From Blastomussa wellsi (taxonomy: Eukaryota; Cnidaria; Anthozoa; Scleractinia; Plerogyridae), in assembly GCA_947652115.1 (NCBI GenBank), contig OX393561.1, positions 41,420,163 through 41,484,162 of the forward strand: a stretch of DNA of 64,000 bases. The letters run 5' to 3'. Below the pieces are notes generated by a model. That model worked only from the letters and a program-made list of their open reading frames with translations. It had not been told where the DNA came from and did no database searches. Numbering within the stretch: position 1 is the first letter of the stretch; each line of letters opens with the position of its first letter. Below are positions 24,701 through 32,779 of this stretch, piece by piece. A program made the position numbers and the translations under genes.

Positions 24701-26447
24701 GTCCTTCGGAATCCGTCGAAAAGGAGCACTGTCGCGGATGTCCTCATTCGAAGCCACACTTATATTTCTTCTCAATTTATTGTTATTTACTTTGCTAAAC
24801 TATTATTTTGAGGTTCCTAAAGATTTCAAAGCAATTTTATACATAACCAAAGAAGGCTTACTTTTATAGCGAATAAGCCCATTTAAATCTTCCTCATACA
24901 GTCTTAGCCATGACAGTTTAATTTCGGTTAATCATTCCGTTGGTGATTTCTCTTGCTAGGAAATTTATTATTTTGGGTTCATTTTTGCTGATTTGTCAGA
25001 CAATTCTACATCAGAAAAAGGTTGTTTACCATTTACATGAGGAAACCGGTTGGTTGACGGTTTGTGCAAATGAAAAGCAAAAATCCCCATTCGAAATTTC
25101 CGTTCGGGATTGACGTGTACCATTTACAAAACAGATCCAATTTACCGAGAGAGAACTGTACGAGTTGGACATATTGGCATAGGGCCTTGGAACTGGATGC
25201 GGATGGCAAATCTAAGCACATTTTCCGTTCGGATATTCCGGCTGGGAATTTTTGACTACCTTTCAAGACGTTCCATTTATTTTGGAACATTTTCGTTCAG
25301 GCAAATCAAAACAGTCTTACCATTTACTTTTTTTTTTTTTTGACATCCCAACCGAAATTTCCGGAAATGACTTGAATATCTTAACGTAGCTGATTTTCAA
25401 AGGAAGCACCGGCTCCTCCCCTCCGGCACAAAACTCCTTCCCATACCTGCCTCCACGAGCACCGCCATGATATTAAAGATCCTGGGTAAGATCGAATAAT
25501 AAAGTGTTCTGGATCTGTTCAGGCCCGCAAATGATCCCGGCCCGCAAATGATCCCCAAATTGGACCGCGAATGATCCCAGGACCGGAAATGATTCCTGCA
25601 AGTGATACCGTAGAAAAATAGAATGGAGGAATGGAATGGAATTTAGGTTCAAATCGTTCAAATACTGTAATTTTGCTCATTTTGCTTGCGTTACCTTTAA
25701 TAACTGTTGTGTTTTAAAGAAAATAAAATGGACTTTGTCATTTTCAATCCACTGTCCAAATTCGTGAGTCCCCACATTGAGTCCCCTTTATGGTGAAGCG
25801 ATCATTTCCGGTCAGGAGATGATTTGCGGTACCATCTGGGGATCATTTGCGGTCCTGGGATCATTTGCGGTCCCGGGATCATTTGCGGGCCTGTTTTTAT
25901 CAGCTGCCCACCAAACCTCACGCAAAGCTCGTGAGGACGGTATTGAATTTTGTATAAACATAGCAAAATACCGCTTTTATATACCAAAATATTAGCCTGC
26001 AAATGTCCGTGAGTTGATTGTCACTACTTTATAATTAGCCGTCTGACCCGGCCGTCTGAAGAAACAATCTACATCATCTTTTGTAAAGCTATAAGTGACT
26101 ACAATGAAAAGGGGATCAAGAACTTCACATTGGTCAAGTTGCCAAATTACAGTCATGAAAAGCACACATGCTTTCCATTTTCGCCAGCAAGTCAGCCACA
26201 CAAGATTTATTTATCCACCAACTTTGAATCTTGTGATGTCGCTAGCCCTTTTTCTACATTTTTATTCCTAGCAACGCGGTTGCTCGCGCTCCATGTTGTA
26301 AGATACCCGGGAGGATACTACGTCCTAAAGAAAACTTTGCAAATACGGGTTTTTACTGTTACCTTCATCGTCGTTGTCACTTGGTAGTTCGGCAGTTGCT
26401 AGAGACACGCTGGATACCAGCAGAATCCAGGAAATGTGAGGCTTCAT
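6623..26447 (-). CDS. Secreted astacin metalloprotease with nine ShKT-type domains and a discoidin domain (3' end outside window)
   Basis: Seventeen exons join in frame from ATG 26447 to 6623, giving 786 residues with no stop. Residues 1-19 are a signal peptide. Residues 20-75 are a propeptide with YGDM (43-46), the place of the FxGD aspartate switch that keeps astacins latent. Residues about 76-267 are the catalytic domain, with the zinc motif HEIGHVIGFWHE (His166, Glu167, His170, His176) and Met-turn SIMHY (221-225). Residues 269-652 hold eight ShKT domains, 664-705 a divergent ninth, and 706-786 an F5/8C domain cut off before its end. After exon 4 every intron is phase 1, which favours domain shuffling. 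The protein should act outside the cell, cutting matrix or other secreted substrates, with the C-terminal domains directing binding. Cnidarian astacin-ShKT proteins are known from development and from nematocysts; the sequence does not decide between these roles. Confidence 0.9.
6819..6975. mobile_element. Partial MITE, AGGGCCCTAGTCAGCC family
   Basis: Begins AGGGCCCTAGTCAGCCTCCGCC after TTAA (6815-6818) and matches the complete copy at 57832-58040. The right end is lost near 6975 where unrelated repeat sequence begins. Confidence 0.75.
7015..7085 (+). repeat. Penelope-like repeat fragment
   Basis: Contains CGAATCTCTTTACGGTGGCC and AACCCAGTTGATAAAACCAA, shared with 32668-32765, 45141-45333 and 58796-58950. 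Only the end of the unit is present. Confidence 0.55.
7397..7480 (-). CDS. Astacin gene exon 16: start of F5/8C (discoidin) domain
   Basis: Phase 1-1 exon, acceptor CACTTACACAG, donor G|GTCAGT. Encodes CSEPLGVG and LPDSAFTASSSL, the typical first strand of a discoidin domain. Confidence 0.9.
8008..8133 (-). CDS. Astacin gene exon 15: divergent ShKT-like domain
   Basis: Phase 1-1 exon, acceptor TTTATCATAG, donor G|GTGAGA. Six cysteines remain, with CKKWLERGQC and CIRTC. The C1-C2 and C3-C4 spacings are shorter than in exons 6-13 and the region is strongly basic (KWRRRC). Confidence 0.82.
8251..8283 (-). CDS. Astacin gene exon 14: 11-residue linker micro-exon
   Basis: A 33 bp exon with strong sites on both sides (acceptor TTAATCTTCCAG, donor G|GTGAGT), phase 1-1. 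Encodes DPVKTRPAEPK, a Pro-rich spacer between the ShKT row and the next domain. Skipping it keeps the frame. Confidence 0.75.
8363..8835 (+). mobile_element. tRNA-derived SINE, interrupted by a MITE
   Basis: The head carries an A box (GCGCAATGGCGAGAG) and a B box (GGGTTTGATTCCC) as in a tRNA gene. A body with GGTTTTTCCCCGGGTACTCC follows, and the tail ends AAATAAAGG with (ATT)n. Positions 8601-8764 are a later insertion that splits the tail. Confidence 0.8.
8603..8762. mobile_element. Mariner-type MITE inside the SINE
   Basis: Inverted arms GACCAATTCCGATATATTAA (8603-8622) and its near complement ending at 8762, with inner arms pairing around CTAAGCCTCG. Flanked by TA on both sides (8601-8602 and 8763-8764), the duplication expected for Tc1/mariner. 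Confidence 0.75.
9304..9447 (-). CDS. Astacin gene exon 13: ShKT domain 8
   Basis: Phase 1-1 exon, acceptor CTTCTCCAG, donor G|GTTAGT. Contains CEHWAGLGMCQS and CQHACNSC. Confidence 0.92.
10068..10202 (-). CDS. Astacin gene exon 12: ShKT domain 7
   Basis: Phase 1-1 exon, acceptor ATCTTTTCAG, donor G|GTAATA. Contains CVDKHEKCPKWSDDGYCD and CPLSCEAC. Confidence 0.92.
10542..10685 (-). CDS. Astacin gene exon 11: ShKT domain 6
   Basis: Phase 1-1 exon, acceptor TTTTCCTCAG, donor A|GTAAGT. Contains CKYWAARGDC and CKQSCNLC. Confidence 0.92.
10690..12523. other. Intron with A/T-rich low-complexity sequence
   Basis: From about 10770 to 11330 the sequence is built of GAAAATGAAAATT-like words in both orientations. 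A perfect hairpin around GCGTGACAATGCGTG lies at 11329-11365. No exon was recognised. Confidence 0.6.
12524..12655 (-). CDS. Astacin gene exon 10: ShKT domain 5
   Basis: Phase 1-1 exon, acceptor CTTTTTTTTTAG, donor G|GTAAGA. Contains CLDNDILCEEMKARGHCE and CKRTCNMC followed by a basic RRR. Confidence 0.92.
13077..13154. repeat. Palindromic MITE fragment
   Basis: Arms 13077-13108 and 13124-13154 are near-perfect inverted copies (GTCCTATCAGTTCAC...). Intronic. Confidence 0.7.
13655..13837 (-). CDS. Astacin gene exon 9: ShKT domain 4 with extended linkers
   Basis: Phase 1-1 exon, acceptor TCTCACTGCAG, donor A|GTACGT. A basic linker (TKPTRKPP) precedes CVDTFKACFGWSRLGYCS and CRKSCNMC. It is about 40-50 bp longer than the sister exons because of linkers on both sides. 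Confidence 0.92.
14534..14665 (-). CDS. Astacin gene exon 8: ShKT domain 3
   Basis: Phase 1-1 exon, acceptor TTTATTTCAG, donor C|GTAAGT. Contains CPRLKDEGYCES and CALTCNFC. The Trp of the usual CxxW position is replaced by Leu. Confidence 0.92.
14666..18373. other. Large intron between ShKT domains 2 and 3
   Basis: 3.7 kb without a recognisable exon. It holds an inverted pair around CAATTATTGAAC (15131-15243), the foldback at 15349-15590, repeated CTGATTGGTT/ACATGTGAAAA words at 16290-16420 and AT-rich filler. An unseen ShKT exon is possible, but no six-Cys reading was found. Confidence 0.6.
15349..15590. repeat. Long palindrome with an extra direct copy of one arm
   Basis: Arms about 15349-15405 and 15430-15495 are inverted copies (GTACGGATTTTTATTCACGAG). 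The right arm reappears as a direct copy at 15505-15590, sharing AAAGCACTTTCTATGCTGTA. Confidence 0.75.
18374..18511 (-). CDS. Astacin gene exon 7: ShKT domain 2
   Basis: Phase 1-1 exon, donor A|GTAAGT. Contains CPLWAKNGYCES and CKKSCRIC, with six cysteines in the ShKT pattern. Confidence 0.92.
18735..18878 (-). CDS. Astacin gene exon 6: ShKT domain 1
   Basis: Phase 1-1 exon with acceptor TTTAAACAG and donor G|GTAAGG. Six cysteines in ShKT spacing, with CPFWAEKGFCE and CKLSCNTC. Confidence 0.92.
18950..19135. repeat. CTCGGCGAGAT repeat cluster
   Basis: About ten direct and inverted copies of the words CTCGGCGAG and GAGACCTCGG in 185 bp, in the intron between the protease domain and ShKT domain 1. 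Confidence 0.7.
19382..19460 (-). mobile_element. tRNA-derived SINE head
   Basis: The reverse complement carries GTTGGCGCAGTGTTGAGAG (A box) and GGGTTCGACTCCC (B box), then CCCGGCGTCATAT as in the SINE at 8363. The sequence after the head differs, so it is a fragment or a related family. Confidence 0.65.
19660..19875 (-). CDS. Astacin gene exon 5: Met-turn and end of protease domain
   Basis: Acceptor CATTTTATCAG, donor G|GTACTG, phase 1 to 1. Encodes YDYSSIMHY (Met-turn and the Tyr that acts as fifth zinc ligand) and closes with KRMYNC, the last disulphide Cys of the domain. Confidence 0.93.
21005..21820. repeat. Cluster of three related foldback MITEs
   Basis: Two full foldbacks at 21005-21175 and 21440-21610 share arms AAGTGGCTCTGGGGACAC and AGTCCAATC. 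A half copy lies at about 21690-21770. Linkers with CAGGCCCAGCCGGCTA recur after each. All lie in the intron just downstream of the active-site exon. Confidence 0.75.
21967..22145 (-). CDS. Astacin gene exon 4: active-site exon
   Basis: Acceptor TTGAAATCCAG, donor G|GTCAGT, phase 2 to 1. Encodes CYSTVGK and the zinc signature HEIGHVIGFWHEQSRPDRD with all three His ligands and the catalytic Glu present. Confidence 0.95.
23010..23365. repeat. TAAGCGCCG-repeat element
   Basis: Short words such as AATAAGCGCCG and AAAGAGCGCCG recur at 23020-23160 and again at 23330-23360, with little between them. It looks like a small element with repeats near its ends; boundaries are not defined. Confidence 0.45.
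23578..23701 (-). CDS. Astacin gene exon 3: protease N-subdomain
   Basis: Acceptor TTGTGTTACAG, donor CA|GTAAGA, phase 1 to 2. Encodes LAMDDWESKTCLKFVER and DYVTFFRG, the usual helix and strand before the active site. Confidence 0.9.
24351..24551 (-). CDS. Astacin gene exon 2: propeptide and start of protease
   Basis: Acceptor TTTTAAACAG, donor A|GTAAGT, phase 1 to 1. Encodes YGDM (aspartate-switch position) and the conserved start of the mature enzyme, LLWEGGVIPYVFD. Confidence 0.9.
25520..25893. mobile_element. Foldback element with GATCATTTGCGG repeats
   Basis: Four or five copies of CCGCAAATGATCC at 25520-25610 face five copies of the reverse word GATCATTTGCGG at 25797-25893. It lies in intron 1 of the astacin gene. 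Confidence 0.7.
26363..26447 (-). CDS. Astacin gene exon 1: signal peptide
   Basis: Starts ATG at 26447-26445 and encodes MKPHISWILLVSSVSLATAE, a classic signal peptide with likely cleavage after Ala19, then an acidic LPSDNDDE. Donor G|GTAACA at 26362; ends in phase 1. The 5' UTR and promoter were not identified. Confidence 0.85.
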
Positions 26448-29400
26448 TTTACCTTACAAGATTAAAATCACATGTTTTTTCACGTGTTACTGAATTCATT
26501 TAGCTGAAATCTGTCATCATCTAAATTAAAATAAATGCGTTATTCTTGTCTGCACGACAAACTTGATACATACCAATTGACGCTGTTTTTATAATTCACC
26601 TAAAAACATGATTTGATTGCAAACTAAGATAAAGCAACCTGGCTGTTTCACTGTAGGATATTTCTAAACGTATTTAAAAAAATGAAAACATTTACCTGAT
26701 TAACACCTTTTCTGACGAGCGTGATGGCTTCAAGAGTTTATGGAGAGAAGGCGGAGTTGAAATAACTTTCCAGGTCGCCGGCAGGGAGGTTGACATTCAG
26801 TGACTGAAATTATGCATAGGAGTTGCTTTTCAAGGACCTCACTGTTACAAAACAAACAGTTTTAAACAGATTTGTATTCCAGAGAGAAATAAAACCGCAA
26901 TTGAGACCTGTTATTGACAAGCTTTTCTAAAGCGGCGTCATCATGCAGCATTGCCAGCTGTTTCATTTACATTATAATTATTCAATTGTTTTTTGTTCGC
27001 AGTTGGGCTAAATTTTTGCAAACAATACTTCTCTTTTTCTGCTATTTAGAATCGATTCAGACCGAAATTAATGATTGCCGAAGTCATTTGTTGGCTATTA
27101 GCACTAACCTTGCCAATTCACTACCAATTGCAAAGGGAAGTCGCTGTAATAAGTTTGCAGTAAAAGTAAGGGTCGATTGAGGTTACAATCAGCGTATTTT
27201 ACAATCATTATAACTATTGGCTGTGCTAATCGCCAACGTAGACATTAATGCTAAATGATGAACACATCTCTGAGATCCTAGGTTATTCAACCAGCAAATT
27301 GCACCATTTCATGATCACTCACCCCTTTTCACAGTGTTGTTCAATAGTTCCAGCAATTTAATTAATTGTCCTTTTGTGAATTCTTTGTCGGTTTACTTTG
27401 AATGGTTTCATTGTTATTCAAAATTATCAGAAGTAATCATCAGTTAAAAAGTGAGTAATTAGTTCCTTAAAATAGTTTCTAATCAACATTTCACTCAGCT
27501 CAGTAACCAACCTTGCGCCATTAATTAGCGTCTTTGGCTTCAAGATAAGTAAAACAGGGTCTAAGCGTTGGTTACCAGACCCACCGACCAAGATATTACA
27601 TTTATTTGACTGCTACTAAGTTTCTGTGAATGAATGAAAAAAGGCACACTGTACAAAACCTTGAAAATTCAAAACATCTGTTTGAAAAGCCAGTAAACAT
27701 GTCTGTTCTGCGAAGGCACGTAAGGATCTTTTGAAAGTGTCTCTACGGTACGGTGCTTATAATAATTTGTTATTCCTTAGTTTGAAACAACTTCGAGATT
27801 ACTTCTCACTCTGTCGACCCTCTGGATGTTAGCCCGTCTCCCCTCCCTTCAGCGTCCGTTTTGTCAGGTGGCACCCACCAAATATGCGTTTATACTTCTG
27901 GATAAAGGAAGGCACATTTTAGAAAAGTGTCGATCTTGCCAAGGAAAACCTTGCAAAAACTCCGGAAATCTTGAGATCAGAAAACGCAGGCCATAAAAAC
28001 ACACAATGATTTCAATGATTTTCACTTTTTAACTCTGTAAGCGATAAGCATGGATAAAGTTTGTTTCTTAAAGATAACTAAAACTAATGCATTATTAACC
28101 AATATTTCACGATCACGGCTGACATCTTTAAATAATTTGAGTACTCAGCTAGAAAACTAAGATTGACAGAATAATACTCCTGAGGCAGCTCACCTGAGGC
28201 TAAAACGCCTGCTAAATAAAGATTAAAGTTTCCATCCACACGAATAATATTAGCCCCTGAATGTATTGTAGAACCGGACAACATCCTGCCTTCCAACTGA
28301 TTTGAAGCTCACGAGCCCGGTTTTACCCTCTGGGATCGAACTAAAACCGATTGAAAGCCTCCAACTGTTCTGTGTCTTCCATAGTTTACAGTATTTTAAG
28401 AAATTTTTGATCTTCATTATTACGTCATTCAGGGCCTTTACTCGGCTATGTTAGACATACCGGGCGGTTTGAGTATCTGTTGTGTTTAAACCCCGAGACG
28501 TTACATATACGTAATGTAAACATATCTAACAAAACCTAACAAACCTAACAACAATTCTTTCCAAAAAATTAAGTTCAATAACGATCTTCTTTCATTTTTT
28601 TTGTTATTTTCATAGCAGCATGCCAACTCGTAAAGATCACTCGAGTTAATATTATCAGAAGATATATGGAATGCAGTACTAAGCTACAAAGAGAAAGCGG
28701 ATTATACAGTATCGTTCGTCACGCAATTATTATCAACATACTCAGAGTAAGTCAGTTGTATCTCGTGTAGAATGGTGAGCATAGTTGCTGGAGGGGAATG
28801 ATCATCATCCTGAATATAAATGAATATCAAGAAGTTGTCGCCGACTTTAAACTGTTCTCTAGCCTGATTTGTCGAGCTCAGTTCCCAGTTGGTAATAATC
28901 TTTTTCAAAGTTCCCCAATTTAAAATTAGACATCCATCTACCAGTTTGGTGTATTGATAACTGCGTTTGAACCACTTTAATAGTGCCACAACGTTATCTT
29001 AAAGCGAAAAAAATCTACGCCATGATAACCTAAACGTACACTGAAAATAAAAGTCTAGTTTTATTAAAAAAGCACCAGATTTTTATCCTAACTACGAAAA
29101 TTCGGGTAGTTGTTTCCACATCAAAGAACTCGTGTCTAGATCTTGGAAAACCATCAAGAAACTGTTACAGTTTGCGCTCCCCGAATATTTTTTAGGATCT
29201 TCATCTTGGAGTTATTGGGGCCTTTCGTGTACAAGCTAAACACCGCTTTGACTAAAAATGTAGCAAACTTCATTCGGAATTTATCAACGATGACAACGGT
29301 CGCAAAGTCTGAAAAGCCGCAAAGCTTACAAACTATGTCAAGAAACTATGTGACGTTAATTCTTTCAAGAGGGCTAATATATCAGCAAAGAAATTCCAAT

Positions 29401-31800
29401 AGTGATAATGTTTCTTTTGGTACAAGATACCATCTGTGAATATAAAATATAATTATTTGGTGCTCGAAAAGTTATTCATCTTTTCGCTTCATGTGTGGTT
29501 GAAAAAGAATAACCGAACAAAAATATAAATAGTTTTATTTCGCAAGCGTTTCGAACACATGTATTTTCTGTTCTTCTGAGCAACTTGAATGCATTTCAGA
29601 AAAGAAAATAGGATTTGTAATTAAAGCTATTTCAGTGATCTTTAATTAACGGTTTTTAGCCATGTAGGAAGATTGTAAATGGGCTAATACAACATGATCC
29701 AATCCACTGCTCAGCTGAAAAAACAAACTCTATAAATTTGATTTGCTCAACTGAGAAACCGGAGATGTTCATGATCAGAGCCACTGCTATCAGCGTGCGT
29801 GATCGTGGATAAGAAACCGAGTTATCTGGCCATTGAGACTTGTTAGTGGAAGCTAACTGCCGGTTTAACTTATGCACTGAATGGGAGTTTAGTTGTTCTA
29901 TATAGCTTGGAAGATCAGTGACTGCTGAGTGACATGAATCCTTTTTAGCAAATCGACATTAATTAGACAATCAAGCAATTGCAAACCGATATGTGGTGCC
30001 AATACAAAAGCAGAAAGTCAAGAGCAAATAATATTCCATTCTTTTTCCAAATTGTCCCGAGTAAACGGACCATTCCATTCCGGAAATGTCCATGATTTGT
30101 TAATAAGCTAATAAATATTTTTTCGCGTTGTCGTGTAAAAGGCCCATACAATACACTACGCGCAGTCCCTTTCTTTCTCAGTCCGTCGAGCGCGAATCGA
30201 AAAAATGGCCGCGCGAAACCTGGGAGACACGCCCAAACGGAAAAAAAGGGACTACTCGTAGTCTACACATACAATGGCCGATGTGAATACCTGGTAGGCA
30301 ATGATACGTGCTTACCGTAGAATTGTTCTGTCGTTTAAGATTAATAAAGCTAGGTCTTTGCATCAGACCTTTCCTCTAAAAGCGGGGATCAACACAAAAG
30401 CTTCGTATGCAGAAAACGTGAACAAAAATCACGAAAACAGCAAATCGTTTGTGCAAAGCACTTTTAACACGTCTTTCTGTAAGTGACTTTTTATAAGTGT
30501 ATTTATAAATGACTGATGCCAGAGAAAATGCAAAGTTGTAATCCTTTAATCCTAAGTGAACCAGCATTAAATTTCTCCTAACTACATAATCACAAGAAAA
30601 GGTCGTGAGAACTTAAAATTTTCACCAAAGATCACCAAAAAAAAAGAAATTTTCTTGATTTTAAAATGTTTCCCAGCTAGCGCCATAAGAAATGCATGGA
30701 GATGGTTGGGTCGACTATCATGCAGTCACATCGCTGATCAGTCCAAAGCATACGGCGATGTTTTTAATTTTGTGGCTAAAAGTTGACTTGCGAGATGACA
30801 AATGATAATGAAAGTATGCTTGTTCTGTTAACATTTCATCGCCCAGAATGCCATTGTCTTTTGCGACATGTACTTGCAGTACCCGGTTTTGGGGCTACAC
30901 ATGGTTACATAACGAAGCAACGATGATTTCTAAACGTATAACAATCTTGCATGGTTTTAAAAGAAACAATTGTTTGTTCGCTATCCACTCTGTTTCAAAT
31001 CGCTTCGAGCTATTCCCAGTTCTAAAACTGAAATGCACGGGAAACAGAGCAGAAATAGTTTATACCCATCGTTGACTGCCGTCATAGAAAACATAGATTT
31101 GTTTGTTAAATAACTTCGGAAACGGATGCAGCCAATTGCGTTTGGCACCTTTTTAAATTTGATGACCAGTTTTGCTTCTTGTGAACATTTGTGGATACAG
31201 ACCTGCCTATCGGCAGACCTACCGCAGATAGCTTGGCCTTTATAAAACGTGAGAGCTACCTACAGTGAGGCACGTAATATGAAGATTTTCCGGTTTAGTT
31301 TCATAGTTCCAAATGCCCAGGGGTCAATGTGCATTAGGACATTGAAGGTTATGGAGTGCTTGGAGGATCAAAATTTAATAAGAGATAATGACAGTTTCTA
31401 TTCGTTTAACTTTTTTATTCGTGTGTATGGCTGTTAGGTAATAAGGCGTTCTGCTTTCGTCAATTTTATTGGGCTAAGTTAACTTTTCTTTTCTGGTAGA
31501 TTCAATGGAGATAGTGCTTCATGCAAACATTTGGGTGATCCGCTGCCAAGGTTAGGCGGACAATCACATTTTTAATACCTTTCAAAAATCAGTTGATCCA
31601 TTAAATCGGTTATTGAGAAAATCTCTAAATGCCAAGCCAGTTTTCTTCTGCATAAAAACTTGCGTACGTGAATTGAACTCGCTTCAGTGATTCGAAACTT
31701 GACCTTGTGCCAAACCATTCACAGTGCACTCTCACTCAAGTCGCATGTTCTTCTCGAAGTTTCCTTTAAAATAATCTCGATGTAACGTCTTAGCTAATTG
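26448..31800. other. Upstream and intergenic region, no gene supported
   Basis: AT-rich sequence upstream of the astacin start. Short open frames on the - strand at 28084-28296, 28702-28989 and 29656-29877 have no recognised domain and no convincing shared splice structure. No TATA box or first non-coding exon could be fixed. Confidence 0.5.
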
Positions 31801-31805
31801 GTAAA

Positions 31806-31857
31806 CATATATTTAACGATTATTCCACGAGCGCGCGTTGGATATGAGATGGTAGAT

Positions 31858-31890
<33 letters not shown>

Positions 31891-31895
31891 AACGT

Positions 31896-31928
<33 letters not shown>

Positions 31929-32075
31929 TTTTATTAAAAATGTCCAATTTATTGTACAAACATTGCGAAAAATGCATTCTTTTTCGCGTACACCTACCAT
32001 ATTTGTAGGTCAGTGGTATATGAGCTCATATACCATTGCCTCTAAATCAATCAAAACTCAGGAAATGTAATGTAA
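31806..32075. repeat. Foldback repeat, copy 1 (GCGCGAGTGGAATAATTG family)
   Basis: Inverted arms around ATTCCACGAGCGCGCGTTGG and GCGCGAGTGGAATAATTGTT, with a palindromic core GGCGCGTAGCGCC. The distal part (ATTGTACAAACATTGCGAAA, ACACCTACCATA) is shared with 50700-50935. Confidence 0.75.
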
Positions 32076-32667
32076 CAAGAAAATGTCTGTACAAGTCAGC
32101 AGGAAGATGTTTCCTTTTAAGAAGCCGACTGAACGAGATTTTAAGGTAAATCTATTGAAGCAGATTCACAACCCTCATTAAGTGATTCGACAATTTGTGT
32201 TTTAGCTTGTGTTTAACAATGAAATATTAATTGTTCATATCATTTTCCTGGACATGATGTGGTGGAGGAAGTGAATTGTCCAAATTGCAAGAAATTTTTT
32301 ATAATCTTGAATAGTCAAATGACAGCCAACATGACCAATCATCACTCCTATTGGTCCTATTGTGCTAAGGGTTACATGTTTTGTAATAGCTACCTCGTAT
32401 TTGTATGTGAAATCGATATCTCCCAAATCATTCTAAGTAGCATATGGCAGTCTGCGGCCTTTCCCTTCACCAAGGAAACACGGAAAGGCGCAAAACTCTG
32501 GAACAAAAATTTATTTTTCAAATCGGCACTCTTAATCCTCACGGTATCAACGAACGCTTTTCATTCAACTAATTTATTCCGTTGTTTTCACTTTACCAGG
32601 CACCAGCCAATAGCGAAGCTCCATCTTTCTGTATATAAAAAACACACGACCCACAATTCCTTGATTC

Positions 32668-32765
32668 GCTCCGACGAAGGGCTAACGCTCGAAACGTCAG
32701 CTCTTGAATCTCTTTACGGTGGCCAATTCACATTTTCAACCCAGTTGATATTCCAAATTATAACA
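32668..32765 (+). repeat. Penelope-like terminal repeat fragment
   Basis: Contains CTCCGACGAAGGGCTAACGC, TCGAAACGTCAGC and CTCTTTACGGTGGCC, matching the inverted copies at 45141-45300 and 58796-58950. CGACGA...GAAAC around a GGGC/GCTC stem resembles a hammerhead ribozyme core, which Penelope-like elements are known to carry. I could not build the whole fold. Confidence 0.5.
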
Positions 32766-32779
32766 TTTTTTTAGCCATT

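Noticed and set aside
28084..29877. Three - strand frames (28084-28296, 28702-28989, 29656-29877)
   Set aside because: No recognised motif and no splice chain joining them; kept only as a note.
32259..32774. 171-codon open frame on the + strand
   Set aside because: Its end is the Penelope-like repeat (32668-32765), and the rest has no domain, no splice context and unbiased composition.
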